This document shows positions 10,915-21,000 of a stretch of 64,000 bases of DNA, piece after piece. Source of the stretch: Steromphala cineraria (lineage: Eukaryota; Mollusca; Gastropoda; Trochida; Trochidae); the NCBI GenBank assembly GCA_916613615.1, contig OU744725.1, positions 68,040,754-68,104,753 on the forward strand, read 5' to 3'. Both the position numbers and the translations under genes were made by a program. How positions within the stretch are numbered: the stretch's first letter is position 1; each line of letters opens with the position of its first letter. The notes under the pieces are model-generated. The model was not told where the DNA came from. It searched no databases and saw nothing but the letters and a program-made list of their open reading frames with translations.

Positions 10915-11058
10915 ATATGGGTGAGTCTCTTCCTGCGAGCGGAGACGAAGCTCTTGACGTCAGGGAGGGAGAGGTTGCAGCACTCGTCACAACGGTCATC
11001 CACTAGGCAGACCCAGGGGAGACAGGCGGGGAACCGGAGGTGGGGATCCTTGGCCGAC
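10915..11058 (-). pseudogene. DIRS gag-like cysteine segment, copy 1
   Basis: The minus-strand peptide begins SAKDPHLRFPACLPWVCLVD, then DRCDECCNLSLPDVKSFVSA and RRKRL. A cluster of Cys residues followed by a basic helix is a common start of DIRS/Ngaro gag-like ORF1 proteins. A stop precedes it at about 11058, so no start is visible, and the frame runs into AT-rich sequence to the left. The call rests on position and on the Cys/basic pattern only. Confidence 0.4.
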
Positions 11059-11974
11059 TAGAAAAAGCGACAAAGGACACCAAAAGACCCTGGCATGAAG
11101 ACTGTAACATAGGAAACAGAGCATGCCAAAATATGGGCAAACATTACGGCAATGGATAAAAAGGTTTTGAAATTTTTAAGAGCGTGCCCCTTTAAGGGGC
11201 AAGCAAAAGGGGAAAATTTATGTCCCGAAAGGGTTGCCGTAGAAAATTAAATAAGATGTAATGGAATAATTTTGGAGAAAAAATTATTATTACAAGGTTA
11301 TTTAATAAAGAGTAAATGCAAAAATGAAATGCATTGGATGGAATATGTAATATGAAATTAATATATAGGAATAAGTGATTATGATATATATTAATTTGTG
11401 ATTGAAAAAATTTTATGAAATTTTTTGTTGAAAAGATATAGAAAATAAAATATATTAAGATATATTATTATTTATATATGCAAGGGGAAATAAGCTGATG
11501 GAAGTAATGCATAGAAATACTTAGAAAGTGATTATAAATGCAAAACGAGTTTTTAGATGGCAAAAACAGACAGCCATAGTCTTTGGACCAGACCAAAGGT
11601 AGATGTGACGTAAGCAGGAATGCGGACGTGCAGAAAAGCAGGTCAACAAAGCCAGCCCACGTAGATGGAAAAACAATAGGGAAAAGGAGGAAGGGGGTGC
11701 AAAAACAAGCAGATCGACCCCCAAGAAGGTATTTCCAAGTGAAATAGAACATGCAAGGTACGTAACATGGCGAGAAGCCACGGACATAGCAAAATCACCA
11801 AGTGCAAAAAGATCGCGAAAAGCGAAATTAGATGGAAAACATCGATACATTAGAAGCGATGGGGGCAGCAAAAGGATAATGACGGAAGGAAAGGAAGGAA
11901 AAAGACCAGAAAAACCAACCGTAGAAGAAATCGATAAGCAAGACGAAAATACATGCGATCTCGGAGAGAGAGAA
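11059..11974. other. 5' leader region of the DIRS element
   Basis: Non-coding by eye. It contains a small hairpin GCCCCTTTAAGGGGC at about 11186, an AT-rich block, and then a purine-rich stretch next to the ITR (11520-11974). The purine-rich strand bias explains the long Ser/Leu/Phe-rich minus-strand frame. Confidence 0.5.
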
Positions 11975-12124
11975 AGAAAGTATGACACGAATTTTACCCA
12001 GGATTCCGGTTTCCCGCTCATGCGCAGTGGGCTGGGGGCAGCCCATCCGGTAAGCACGATGAATTTCGCGGTAAACCTCTGTCTCTCGTGAGAAAGGTGA
12101 GTGGCATATACTAAGTTAGGAAGG
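11975..12124. repeat. DIRS inverted terminal repeat, 5' copy
   Basis: Reverse complement of 6257-6406, 149 of 150 positions identical by eye. On the minus strand it opens the element. An outer extension TTAAAAATTTA (12125-12135) is complemented by the right half of the ICR at 6518-6553. A minus-strand open frame beginning inside this ITR (11521-12057) is Ser/Leu/Phe-rich, reads through the leader, and is not accepted as a gene. Confidence 0.92.
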
Positions 12125-12135
12125 TTAAAAATTTA

Positions 12136-13501
12136 ACAATTTATTTTAAATGTTAGATTGAAAAATTTTTCACATGAATAAAAAAATGTTCATATAGAAT
12201 AATGATATTATATAAGATCCAATATATTCTTACATCTGTCAAACCAATTTCATAAACATTTATGCAGGTATTTTTACGGGCAGAGGTGACAATGACATCT
12301 GAATGGAAACCATAAACGCAGTTGGAAGAATGTAAACAATTCACCAACCTAGTGCAAGCACGATACTGACATCTTTGTAAATATATATTCTATATATGTT
12401 ACAACTGTGCACGAAAAATGTGTTTAACTTGGTGATTTTGATTCTGGGAAGGCTATGCTTGTTTTCTTTACTCATACATAAACAAAAGCATGTCATCAAC
12501 AAACACATGTAACTATAAACATGGCTGAAGAATAATTTTATCAACTCTTATTTTGACTGATTTTGAATTGCAATAATAAAGATATTTGTAAACTTTTTAT
12601 GCAAATTTGATAACCTCACTATACTGAAAACTAGGTCAAATAGAAACTTGGCTTACAATTTAGTAGTCATAAAAATTTGCATTTGAAACTATGAAAGCAT
12701 CCTAAAATATTTAGGTCATACAAAGATTTATTGTTGATCTCCAGAGGCAAAATATGCCAGATTTATCATGGAGTGTAACTGAGTCCTGTAAAGTGACTGA
12801 GTAAAAAATGCAGTCATATAGCAAGCTTAGTCATAGATGTTACACATTTACCACATCAAATATTGACAGAAGATGACAGAGGTCCGTAAATAATGTATTT
12901 GTTTTACTTATAAACAGATTTTATCTTGAATTACTCAATTAGAAATAGAAATCCAAAAATTCCTTTACGCAGATGTATTAGATGTGAAAGGATAACATAT
13001 TTGAGTATTTATAAGATTTGAGAGGTTATTTAATAACCTCAAACATAATGACCTGAATTCAACATTGTTCAACAAAGATGAACCATCCCTGCGCTGATTC
13101 TATTTCATTTTTCTCTAACAGATTTTTAAACAAGTCGTAAATTTCTTGCATGCACATAAGCCAATCAAATTGAAAATGCTCCAAAACATAGGTTCAGTCA
13201 TATTAGTCTCTCAAAACAAGTGAGGGGAGAAGGAACGAGAGGACATTCAGTGGTCAGGGTCCTGGGTCAAGTTCCACAAAACACTTACAATCCTTAGTTA
13301 CAATCTATTGTAATCAATGTTAAAAGAAAGAGCTACAATGGATTGTAACTTCACAACTGCTTTGTGGAACCGCACCCAGTTCCACAAAACTCTTACATCG
13401 ATTGTAAGGCTACAATCAATCAAACTCTACAACTGCTTGGTAGAAGGTACCCTGGATTGTCTAAACTCATCACCCCTAAAGTCTATCTTCTCAGTACTCA
13501 C
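12136..13501. other. WDCP intron 5, right part
   Basis: AT-rich intron sequence with no recognised gene. At 13270-13440 short inverted motifs recur: GTTCCACAAAACxCTTACA and its complement GCTTTGTGGAAC, together with ACAATCxATTGTAA. They suggest a decayed palindromic MITE. Confidence 0.45.
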
Positions 13502-13569
13502 CCTGGTATTTTCCAGGCTGCCGGTGCAAAATCTGATATGGATTTCTCAAGGTCTGTCCATGTGTATAA
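13502..13569 (-). CDS. WDCP: WDCP exon 'E'
   Basis: This 68-bp exon has the acceptor ATTCCCTTTCAG and the donor GTGAGTACTGAG, close to the consensus. It starts in phase 0 and ends with two bases of a Gly codon. The peptide begins LYTWTDLEKSISDFAPAAWK. Family logic supports it: in vertebrate WDCP the block before it is followed by an (S)YIWD strand and then the segment leading to the ATELPL block. It was too short to stand out as an open frame and was found by looking for an exon to bridge the phase gap between exons D and F. Confidence 0.83.
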
Positions 13570-13878
13570 CTGAAAGGGAATACATATATTGACTGATTTC
13601 ATGCAAGTATTTGGATGTGAGAGGCAGATAATTGATGATAAACAGGGTTGAAATAAATTAACTAGGAGATAGACTGAAATCTGCGGCTTATAGCAGAATT
13701 ATAATAGCTCTTGATTTAATAAGTCTAATGCCATTCAATAACATATTTTGATATTTCCATCTTTGTGGCAATAGAAGGAAGGGTGAAGTGACGACTTTGT
13801 AACACCTGATCGATCCTATTGTTCAGTTAGGTATCATCAACTTCCACTTAGACTTGTCAAGGGAGATAATCCACTCAC

Positions 13879-13951
13879 CAGCACCACAGATCCCACACAC
13901 AGTACGAGGCGACGCCCATCTTTTGACCAGCACCCACATGTTATCTTCCCG
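13879..13951 (-). CDS. WDCP: WDCP exon 'D'
   Basis: This 73-bp exon has the acceptor TTTCTCCTTAG and the donor GTGAGTGG. With the incoming frame the peptide is GKITCGCWSKDGRRLVLCVG followed by SVVL. The C-C-W-DG-RL-G-S pattern is the WDCP block preceding the tryptophan strand of the blade. Another frame is also open across this small exon, but only this one agrees with the splice phase of exons C and E and with the family. It ends on a whole codon. Confidence 0.88.
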
Positions 13952-15054
13952 CTAAGGAGAAATGACACATTTATATCATCAATATATGGATATAAATTCC
14001 AAAAGTGTTATAATTTTTATAAGGAGAATACAGCTGGCTTTCAATGCTGTCTAATAAGCTTGTGTTCTCAGATGTAAATAATAAGCAATTTACTCAAGAA
14101 TGGCCTTCTGAGGTACCTATTCTTAATATCTTTATACTTATAAAGGATTCCAAAAAGGTTATATGACTTCTTGAGGTTATTTTGTTAAAACTCACTAAAC
14201 CAGACCCTTTTTGGTAATATTTTAACTTTCCTTATTGATGGAAGCACTTTAAGAGTTGTTTGAACCAATGTTCCTTTTGAATGAATTTGATTGTGAATAT
14301 CTGATTAAAAGTTTTTATCCTATTTGATGGGCCACTCAGTGCATTATGTAAAACAACCATTCGAAGATAGATTGATGAAAACTGTCATAAACACAAAATA
14401 GCAAAATGTTCTTTAATGGAACAAGAAGAGTTTTATTGTTTTTCACAATAACAAATACTACCCTATTTAATCAAATGTTACAGATTGGTACAGAAAAGAA
14501 CCCTCCAGGAGTCAATATCGGCCTCAATCACAAAGCTATTATAATCATCATCAATAATCAATGCAGAACAACAAAGCTGCCACTGATCTGTGTACGAGGC
14601 TTATGATTGATCCTGACTGCTCTTTCCATCCCCTTACAAGCGAAGTCCATTATATCAAACACTGTGTCAACAAACTAAAGGTTACAACTAGAAATAGAAA
14701 CTATTTGGTCATGAGGCTTCAAAGATTTGAATGCCACTTTTAAAAACCAGTTCACAAAAATCTATTTCTATTTTTTAAAGTGCTGTTCCTGGCTGAAATT
14801 CTGCGATTATTCCTTCTTGCCAATCAAACTTAAATGAATCAGACCTTGTGAGACAAACAACAAATTAGGGGCAAGATTGCCATATACAAGCTATAAGCTG
14901 GAATAGATGTATCCATTTACAAAGGTCTATCTAAATACTAGTTTCACTTTCACCCAGACACCCACTGCATGCCCCTGCAAAGCACAACTCAAGCAAATTT
15001 TAACGCCTTGCTGTTTCAAGTGTGTGCATTATGTCTCCTTTCTGTGCCCACTCT
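13952..15054. other. WDCP intron 3, left part
   Basis: AT-rich, with no gene, RNA or clear repeat recognised. Short plus-strand open frames at 14406-14743 lack coding features and family similarity. Confidence 0.5.
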
Positions 15055-16073
15055 TTAAAGGGGCAGTAGCACGTTTTTAGGGGGAATATTATAAGTTGTT
15101 TGCTTCTCACGAGGGTAATACGGTCTGATGTACCATCTTTGTAGAAATGTTGCCTGAGCCGCAAGGCGAGGGCTGACATTTCTACAAAGATGGTACATCA
15201 GACCGTATTACCCGAGGGAGAAGCATACAACGTATTTATCTTACCGTCATGTCAGAAGAAAATATACCCATTTTAGTTTGACTGCCGTTAACGGATGAGC
15301 CATCACCGCATGAACGGCCTTGACCCTAAATGTAAACAAAATGGCGTCGTCCAACCCGACTGCAATGTTATGAATCGTGTTACGTAATACTATTACCCTA
15401 AACATGCTTAAAAATTATTTGATTTTAATCCTTTAGCATGTGCAATCAATGCAATACAGAATTTGGTTCCAAACAAAACATAGAATGATTAGAAAACAAA
15501 TCTATAATTAATAATCACGAAAACAGCTGATCGAACGTATGTAAACTCTGGACACCACATGCGTCATTTGGTAACGTCATCTTAATGCTAAGCGACACCT
15601 TTTCTCGGAGAGGAGCTGTTGCTATGGCAGCGGGGTACATGAAATTTGTACACCGTGAGAGTTGAGACTCGCGGTGTACATGAGATAAAACGAGTCGAGC
15701 GTCAGCCAATCAAAACCGAGTATTTTACTGTAAGGTAAGATAAAAGGTGATGTCAGGAAAATAAAAATTAATGGTTCCAATCTAAAGACAATGTATTTAA
15801 ACTAAATGAAGCAGTAATAATTCAAAGATATAATGTAAAGTTTAGCCATGCAATTCCTTTTTCTTACAGAAAATGAATTAAAGGTGTTCACAAAAGAATT
15901 GGCCGCCAATGGATTTTATATTAATCTTCATAGTTTGTCCTCTGACTATGGCTGATTGGCTTGTGTAAAGAGATTTATGACACTATCAGAATAATACATT
16001 TAGCATTTATGTACTATTATCAGTGAAATTTTAAAATATAAAATTATCAAAAAACGTGATACTGCCCCTTTAA
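15055..16073. mobile_element. TTAA-flanked MITE, copy 1, interrupted
   Basis: The ends read TTAAAGGGGCAGTAGCACG and the inverted ATACTGCCCCTTTAA. The flanking TTAA on both sides in all five copies fits a piggyBac-type TTAA target duplication. The body shares GGTGATGTCAGGAAAAT, ATTAAAGGTGTTCACA and TGTCCTCTGACTATGG with copies at 24104, 33119, 35202 and 38839, which are about 364 bp. This copy is 1019 bp because a second element is nested at 15090-15740. Confidence 0.88.
15090..15740. mobile_element. Foldback element nested in MITE copy 1
   Basis: About 650 bp interrupts the MITE just after GGGGGAATAT. It starts with a strong hairpin: arm TGCTTCTCACGAGGGTAATA onward (15101-15151) pairs with 15175-15226 around a roughly 23-bp centre. 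A second small hairpin TACACCGTGAGA...TCGCGGTGTACA lies at 15649-15681. The far end GGTAAGATAA (15734-15743) pairs with TTATCTTACC at about 15236. No transposase is seen; the minus-strand frame at 15515-15709 is not recognised. Confidence 0.6.
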
Positions 16074-16165
16074 CTTCCAAGAGGGTATTACTAGCCAGAA
16101 GTAAGACAATAAACTCTTTGTGAGTGAGTGAGTGAAAATGAGAGTCAGCTAGCTACAAAACCTAC

Positions 16166-16280
16166 CTCTCTAGCTGTGGGAATGCGTAGCTGCTCTTGTT
16201 GGTGAGGTGTCTGAAGTAGAAACTGCACTGATGTCTCCCCAGCAGACACAGGACCTCCTTCTCCGGGTGCCACAGACATC
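16166..16280 (-). CDS. WDCP: WDCP exon 'C'
   Basis: This 115-bp exon has the acceptor TGTACTCCAG and the donor GTAGGTTTTG. It enters and leaves after two-base remainders. The peptide begins CLWHPEKEVLCLLGRHQCSF and ends SSYAFPQLE. Joined to the exon before it, it gives LQGCLWHPEKEVLCLL, which matches the QGC-WHP-(8 residues)-L block of WDCP at the start of a WD blade. The 6052-bp TIR element begins only 75 bp upstream of this exon's acceptor side (at 16355), so almost the whole preceding intron is transposon sequence. Confidence 0.9.
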
Positions 16281-16354
16281 CTGGAGTACACAAGGAGATT
16301 ACTATGTGAAGAGACTTCTTATTGTTGCTCCTACTCTTATGGATGTTGTTTCAG

Positions 16355-16385
16355 ATATGGGTCTTTTTCAAAAAATGTCAAAATT
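16355..16385. repeat. Left 31-bp TIR
   Basis: Identical over 31 bp to the reverse complement of 22376-22406. Similarity stops sharply at both inner edges. Confidence 0.9.
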
Positions 16386-17571
16386 CCTGTCCCGCAATAA
16401 GGAATGGTCATATGAAAAAAAATTGACAACATTTAAACTATTTTTTAAGTTAAACATAATGGGTATGATCTTGATACATGAATAAAATCTCATTTTCATT
16501 GTTAATCATGTTTATTTTCAGTCAAGTGTGAAATCAGTATCCCATGTCCTGCAAAAAACCCATGTCCCAATTTTTTTTTCAAACTTTGAAACAGATAAAT
16601 TAATACAAATTCCACATACATTTCCATATTTCAGGTAATTATTATTTAGTCTTGGTGTTCTTATTGAGGTTTTATTGTTGGTTTTATTAAACTGCATTTG
16701 GAAATGTGAAAAAAATGATGGAAATGCTTGTCCCATGAAGCATGTTCCTTCCTGTTACTTTTTGGTAAATTCCATTCAATACAATGAAACCTCCCTCTGA
16801 ATCAAAAGGGAACTGGGTCATAAAAAGGTCACCTCCTGTTAGGCCAGCATGGCAGAGTGAAAGACAGAAATCAATGGTAGAATTTTAAATCCAGACAATC
16901 AAAGGTTGAATAGCTGAGTAGTACTTTTTAAATGATTCTATCCTGTTACTGATGTATTTAGGATTTCTAATGCAGGTTAATTTTTTTAATTGACCTCATT
17001 ATATGTGGCATTGGTGTAAGATTAATTTCCAGTCAATATGTTTCCACAGTAGATTAACCATCACTCAATAATGATTGGTATAAGATGAAAAATTCTCTCC
17101 TGTTACTTTCCTTCCTGTTACTGAGTATCTGATAACAGGAAAGAACCCATTTGGTAACAGGAAAGAATGTTACAAATGCAATGTTTCCAAACATGGTAAC
17201 AGGAAAGAAATAACTTATATGTGAATAGTATAAGTTGCTAATTGTGTATTTTATGACAGATTCCAAGCAACCAGTAAGTAGAAACTTGATGGAGCAGGAT
17301 ATATAAAGTTGTTTATTGAACATTTAACTACCCAATATAATATTATTGGTCTATTTTGCTTTCGTGTTCAAAATGGTAACAGGACAGAAACAACATAGAT
17401 TACAGGATAGTATTATCTTACTCTTGATTATTATACCATGTGCTATGACATTCCAAAAAATACATATGATTGAAGGGATTTGTAATGACTGCTCCCAGAA
17501 CATGTATTTATTAAAACCAGTCAATTTTTAGCTCATCAGGACTGAAAGTCAAGATGGGCTTATGGCATGGC

Positions 17572-17616
17572 CCGTCGTCCGGCGTCCGTCCGTCGTCCGT
17601 CGTCCGTCCGTCCGTA
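17572..17616. repeat. CGTC-rich simple repeat heading the tandem array
   Basis: CCGTCGTCCGGCGTCCGTCC-type simple repeat. It is preceded by AGCTCATCAGGACTGAAAGTC and CTTATGGCATGGCCCG, an arrangement I recognise as a widespread mollusc repeat (from memory, not searched). Confidence 0.7.
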
Positions 17617-17679
17617 AACTTTTGACACTTTCGACTTCTCCTCATGAACCATACACATAAGAGAGCTGAAATTTTGTGT

Positions 17680-19230
17680 ACAAGTACCTTAGCATATGGA
17701 GATTCTAATTTGTAATTTTGGTGACCCTGTGACCCCAATTAGGGTCACAGGGGTCACAACTTTAAAAACCTATTTTCATCTTCTTCTCCAGTTCCAGAAG
17801 GACTAGAGAGTTAAAAACAATATGTGCAGACTCCTTGGACAATGGGGATTCTAATTTGTAACTTTGGTGACCCGATGACCCCAATTAGGGTCACAGGGGT
17901 CACAACTTTAAAAACCTATTTTCATCTTCTTCTCCAGTTCCAGAAGGACTAGAGAGTTAAAAATTATATGTGCAGACTCCTTGGACAATGGAGATTCTAA
18001 TTTGTAACTTTGGTGACCCTGTGATCCCAAATAGGGTCACAGGGGTCACAACCTTAAAAACCTATTTTCATCTTCTTCTCCGGTTCTTAAAGGACTAGAG
18101 AGTTAAAAATTATATGTGCAGACTCCTTGGACAATGGAGATTCTAATTTGTAACTTTGGTGACCCTGTGATCCCAAATAGGGTCACAGGGGTCACAACCT
18201 TAAATACCTATTTTCATCTTCTTCTCCAGTTCCAAAAGGAGTAGAGAGTTAAAAATTATATGTGCAGACTCCTTGGACAATGGAGATTCTAATTTGTAAC
18301 TTTGGTGACCCTGTGACCCCAAATAGGGTCACAGGGGTCACAACCTTAAAAACCTATTTTCATCTTCTTCCCCAGTTCTAAAAGGACTAGAGAGTTAAAA
18401 ACGATATGTGCAGACTCCTTGGCCAATGGGGATTCTAAGTTATAGATTACGTGACCCCATGACCCCAAATAGGGTCACAGGGGTCACAACCTTAAAAACC
18501 TATTTTCATCTTCTTCTCCGGTTCTAAAAGGACTAGAGAGTTAAAAATTATATGTGCAGACTCCTTGGACAATGGAGATTCTAATTTGTAACTTTGGTGA
18601 CCCTGTGATCCCAAATAGGGTCACAGGGGTCACAACCTTAAATACCTATTTTCATCTTCTTCTCCAGTTCCAAAAGGAGTAGAGAGTTAAAAATTATATG
18701 TGCAGACTCCTTGGACAATGGAGATTCTAATTTGTAACTTTGGTGACCCTGTGATCCCAAATAGGGTCACAGGGGTCACAACCTTAAAAACCTATTTTCA
18801 TCTTCTTCTCCGGTTCTAAAAGGACTAGAGAGTTAAAAATTATATGTGCAGACTCCTTGGACAATGGAGATTCTAATTTGTAACTTTGGTGACCCTGTGA
18901 TCCCAAATAGGGTCACAGGGGTCACAACCTTAAAAACCTATTTTCATCTTCTTCCCCAGTTCTAAAAGGACTAGAGAGTTAAAAACGATATGTGCAGACT
19001 CCTTGGCCAATGGGGATTCTAAATTGTAGATTTCGTGACCCCATGACCCCAAATAGGGTCACAGGGGTCACAACCTTAAAAACTTATTTTCATCATCATC
19101 TTTAGCTCCAAAAGGTCTATTGAGCTGAAAGACTGCATGTAGACTCCTTGGCCAATTGGGATTCTAAACTGTAGGTTTTGTGACCCCATGACCCCAAATA
19201 GGGTCACAGGGGTCACAATCTTAAAAACCT
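17680..19230. repeat. About 146-bp tandem array with GGGTCA half-sites
   Basis: About ten copies with a period of 145-147 bp, measured on GGACTAGAGAG at 17801, 17946, 18092 and so on. Each unit holds GGTGACCCTGTGATCCCAAA followed by TAGGGTCACAGGGGTCACAA, that is, inverted and direct GGGTCA/TGACCC hexamers able to form a hairpin. The remainder is CTATTTTCATCTTCTTCTCC and TATGTGCAGACTCCTTGG. The last units (19020-19220) are more diverged. The array lies inside the TIR element and is non-coding. Confidence 0.92.
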
Positions 19231-19985
19231 ATTTTTCTCCATTAGATGACAGTCTATGGCAAATTTATTTCTCCTTGGATATTTTAGTGTGGACTTCTTT
19301 CACTGTCTGATATTGGTGATCTAGAAAGTGTTGAATAATAATACATTTGTTTTGTAATTTTTTTATAGGTTTTCTTGCAATAGGTAACATCAGTTTCATT
19401 TTTAGCTAATCTTGCCTGTATAAAGCAAACTTGATATGATGCCTGATGAGCTACAGAGCCAATGGCTCTATTTTTTCTGTTGCTATAATGTACAAAAGGG
19501 TAACAGGATGGAAACAATGCGTAACAGGATAGAATTAGTTAATTCTTTACCAATGTAACATCTTCAAAGAAAAAAGCAAGTATTATTTGGGGGGAAAGGA
19601 TTCGTAGTGGTCGCTTCTAAAACAAATACAATACTGTATACATCTTAGAACCATTAAAATTGGATATCTTCTGTAATTTTCAAAATGGTAACAGGAAAGA
19701 AACTAGAAGTAACAGGATAAAATTGGCTGCTTATATTATTCGTATAACTGTTTTTAACAAACCAAAAAGTACAAATTTGATAAAAAAAAATATTTGTAAT
19801 GCTGCTTCTAGCCCATTTAACAACACAGTTCTAAAAATATTGATATATTTCTACGTCAGTGCACAAAATGGTAACAGGAAAGAAACAGAAGGTAACAGGA
19901 CAGAATTAGATATAAACTCTAATATCTAAAGCATCATCATTCCTATCAATGTTTCTGAAGAAACTATAGCATGTAAATTAAAGAA

Positions 19986-21000
19986 ATGTTATTTCTTAAA
20001 CCCGTTCATGGAATATATAATATCATTCAAGGAATGAGACTCACAGATAGCATTATTAGGACAATCTATGAGCATGAACTCCTAAAAATCAGAAAAAGAA
20101 AAAGTTTCATGGGCATTTGGCAGATATTCGCCCTTGCCACTGTTCTCAAAATGCCTGTATTCTCTGTGTATCCAGCTTTCGGAAACAGTCTTATGAGGAA
20201 ACATATCCACAGGCTTGTGATCCCAAGAGTTAAGTTTTTGACTGACCCTGGATACATCGTGTGGACTTCGACCAGAACAGACATGAGACCAATAAATTGG
20301 ATTCCCAACCATGTTGTGCCTGTCCTTCTCATTGGTGATGGACCAAAGGATGATGCAGAGAATGGACAGAGTGGTGGTGGAGAGAAGGGACCAAAGGATG
20401 ATGGAGAGAAGGGACAGAGTGGTGGTGGAGAGAAGGGACCAAAAGGATGATGGAGAGAAGGGACAGAGTGGTGGTGGAGAGAAGGGACAGAGTGGTTATC
20501 GAGAGAAGGGACAGAGTGGTGTTGAAGAGAAGAGACAGAGGAGTGGTGAAGAGAAGGGATAGAGTGGAGGTGAAGAGAAGGGACAGAGTGGTGGTGGAGA
20601 GAAGGGACCAAAGGATGATGAAGAGAAGGAACTGATGGTTGATGGAGAGAATGAGCGACTGGGAAATAGTGAGCAGAGTATTTATGGTCTTTTGTCTGAG
20701 AATGTTGGAATTACAGACATAAGTATTTTACTCAATCAATATGTTGTAGTTGAGTATTATGGTCGTCCATATCCTGGATTTGTCACAGATATCAACGACA
20801 GTGCCGTATACTGTGAATGTATGCATCATGTAGGGAGGACAAGTAATGACTTTTATTGGTCAAGAATACTAAAAGATGAATGCTGGTATGAATATGGTAG
20901 TATCATTGCAATAATTCCAAAGCCTGAACTTATTGTTGGCTCCAACACCCACTTTGCTGTTGAGAGCCGGCTTTGGCAAAAAATCATTGATTCAATGTAA
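19986..21000 (+). pseudogene. Vertnin/OTU-like plus YPG-domain protein, frameshifted
   Basis: Three consecutive plus-strand frames form one broken gene. Part 1 (19986-20450) has GIWQIFALATVLKMPVFSVY, MRKHIHRLVIPR and GYIVWTST...WIPNHVVPVL, a pattern I associate with OTU-like/vertnin-type domains in invertebrate transposon-borne genes. Part 2 is a 24-bp repeat coding for GEKGQSGG-type octapeptides. Part 3 (to 21000) has VVVEYYGRPYPGFVTD, YCECMHHVG, FYWSRILKDECWY and IIPKPELI, a YPG-V/C-M/W/D-WY pattern common in uncharacterised mollusc and cnidarian proteins. One extra A at about 20441-20444 (CCAAAAGG versus CCAAAGG in the neighbouring unit) shifts the frame by one, and a CAG-to-TAG change stops it at about 20562. 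There is no Cys-box of an active OTU protease in what is left. The function is unknown; homology is by pattern memory. Confidence 0.6.
20340..20632 (+). repeat. Coding 24-bp repeat within the OTU/YPG pseudogene
   Basis: About a dozen units of GGAGAGAAGGGACAGAGTGG (24 bp with GTGT variants) link the two domains. The period is a multiple of three, so the array stays in frame as a Gly/Glu/Lys/Ser-rich linker apart from the single-base insertion and the nonsense change. Two unit types alternate (GGACCAAAGGATGAT and GGACAGAGTGGTGGT). Confidence 0.88.

Larger units (their letters stand above)
6225..12135 (-). mobile_element. DIRS1-like tyrosine-recombinase retrotransposon, degenerate
   Basis: Element of about 5.9 kb in WDCP intron 5, same strand as the gene. 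In minus-strand order it has an inverted terminal repeat (ITR), gag-like cysteine segments, GC-rich minisatellites, the end of reverse transcriptase with RNase H, tyrosine recombinase, an internal complementary region (ICR), and the second ITR. This order is diagnostic of DIRS1-type elements, which replicate through a circular DNA and integrate by recombinase, so no target duplication is expected and none is seen. The RT body is missing and the remaining frames carry stops, so the copy is dead. Limits are set by how far the ICR complements each end. Confidence 0.88.

Noticed and set aside
11521..12057. 178-codon minus-strand open frame at the DIRS 5' end
   Set aside because: It starts inside the ITR, is Ser/Leu/Phe-rich because the plus strand is purine-rich, and shows no gag-like motif.
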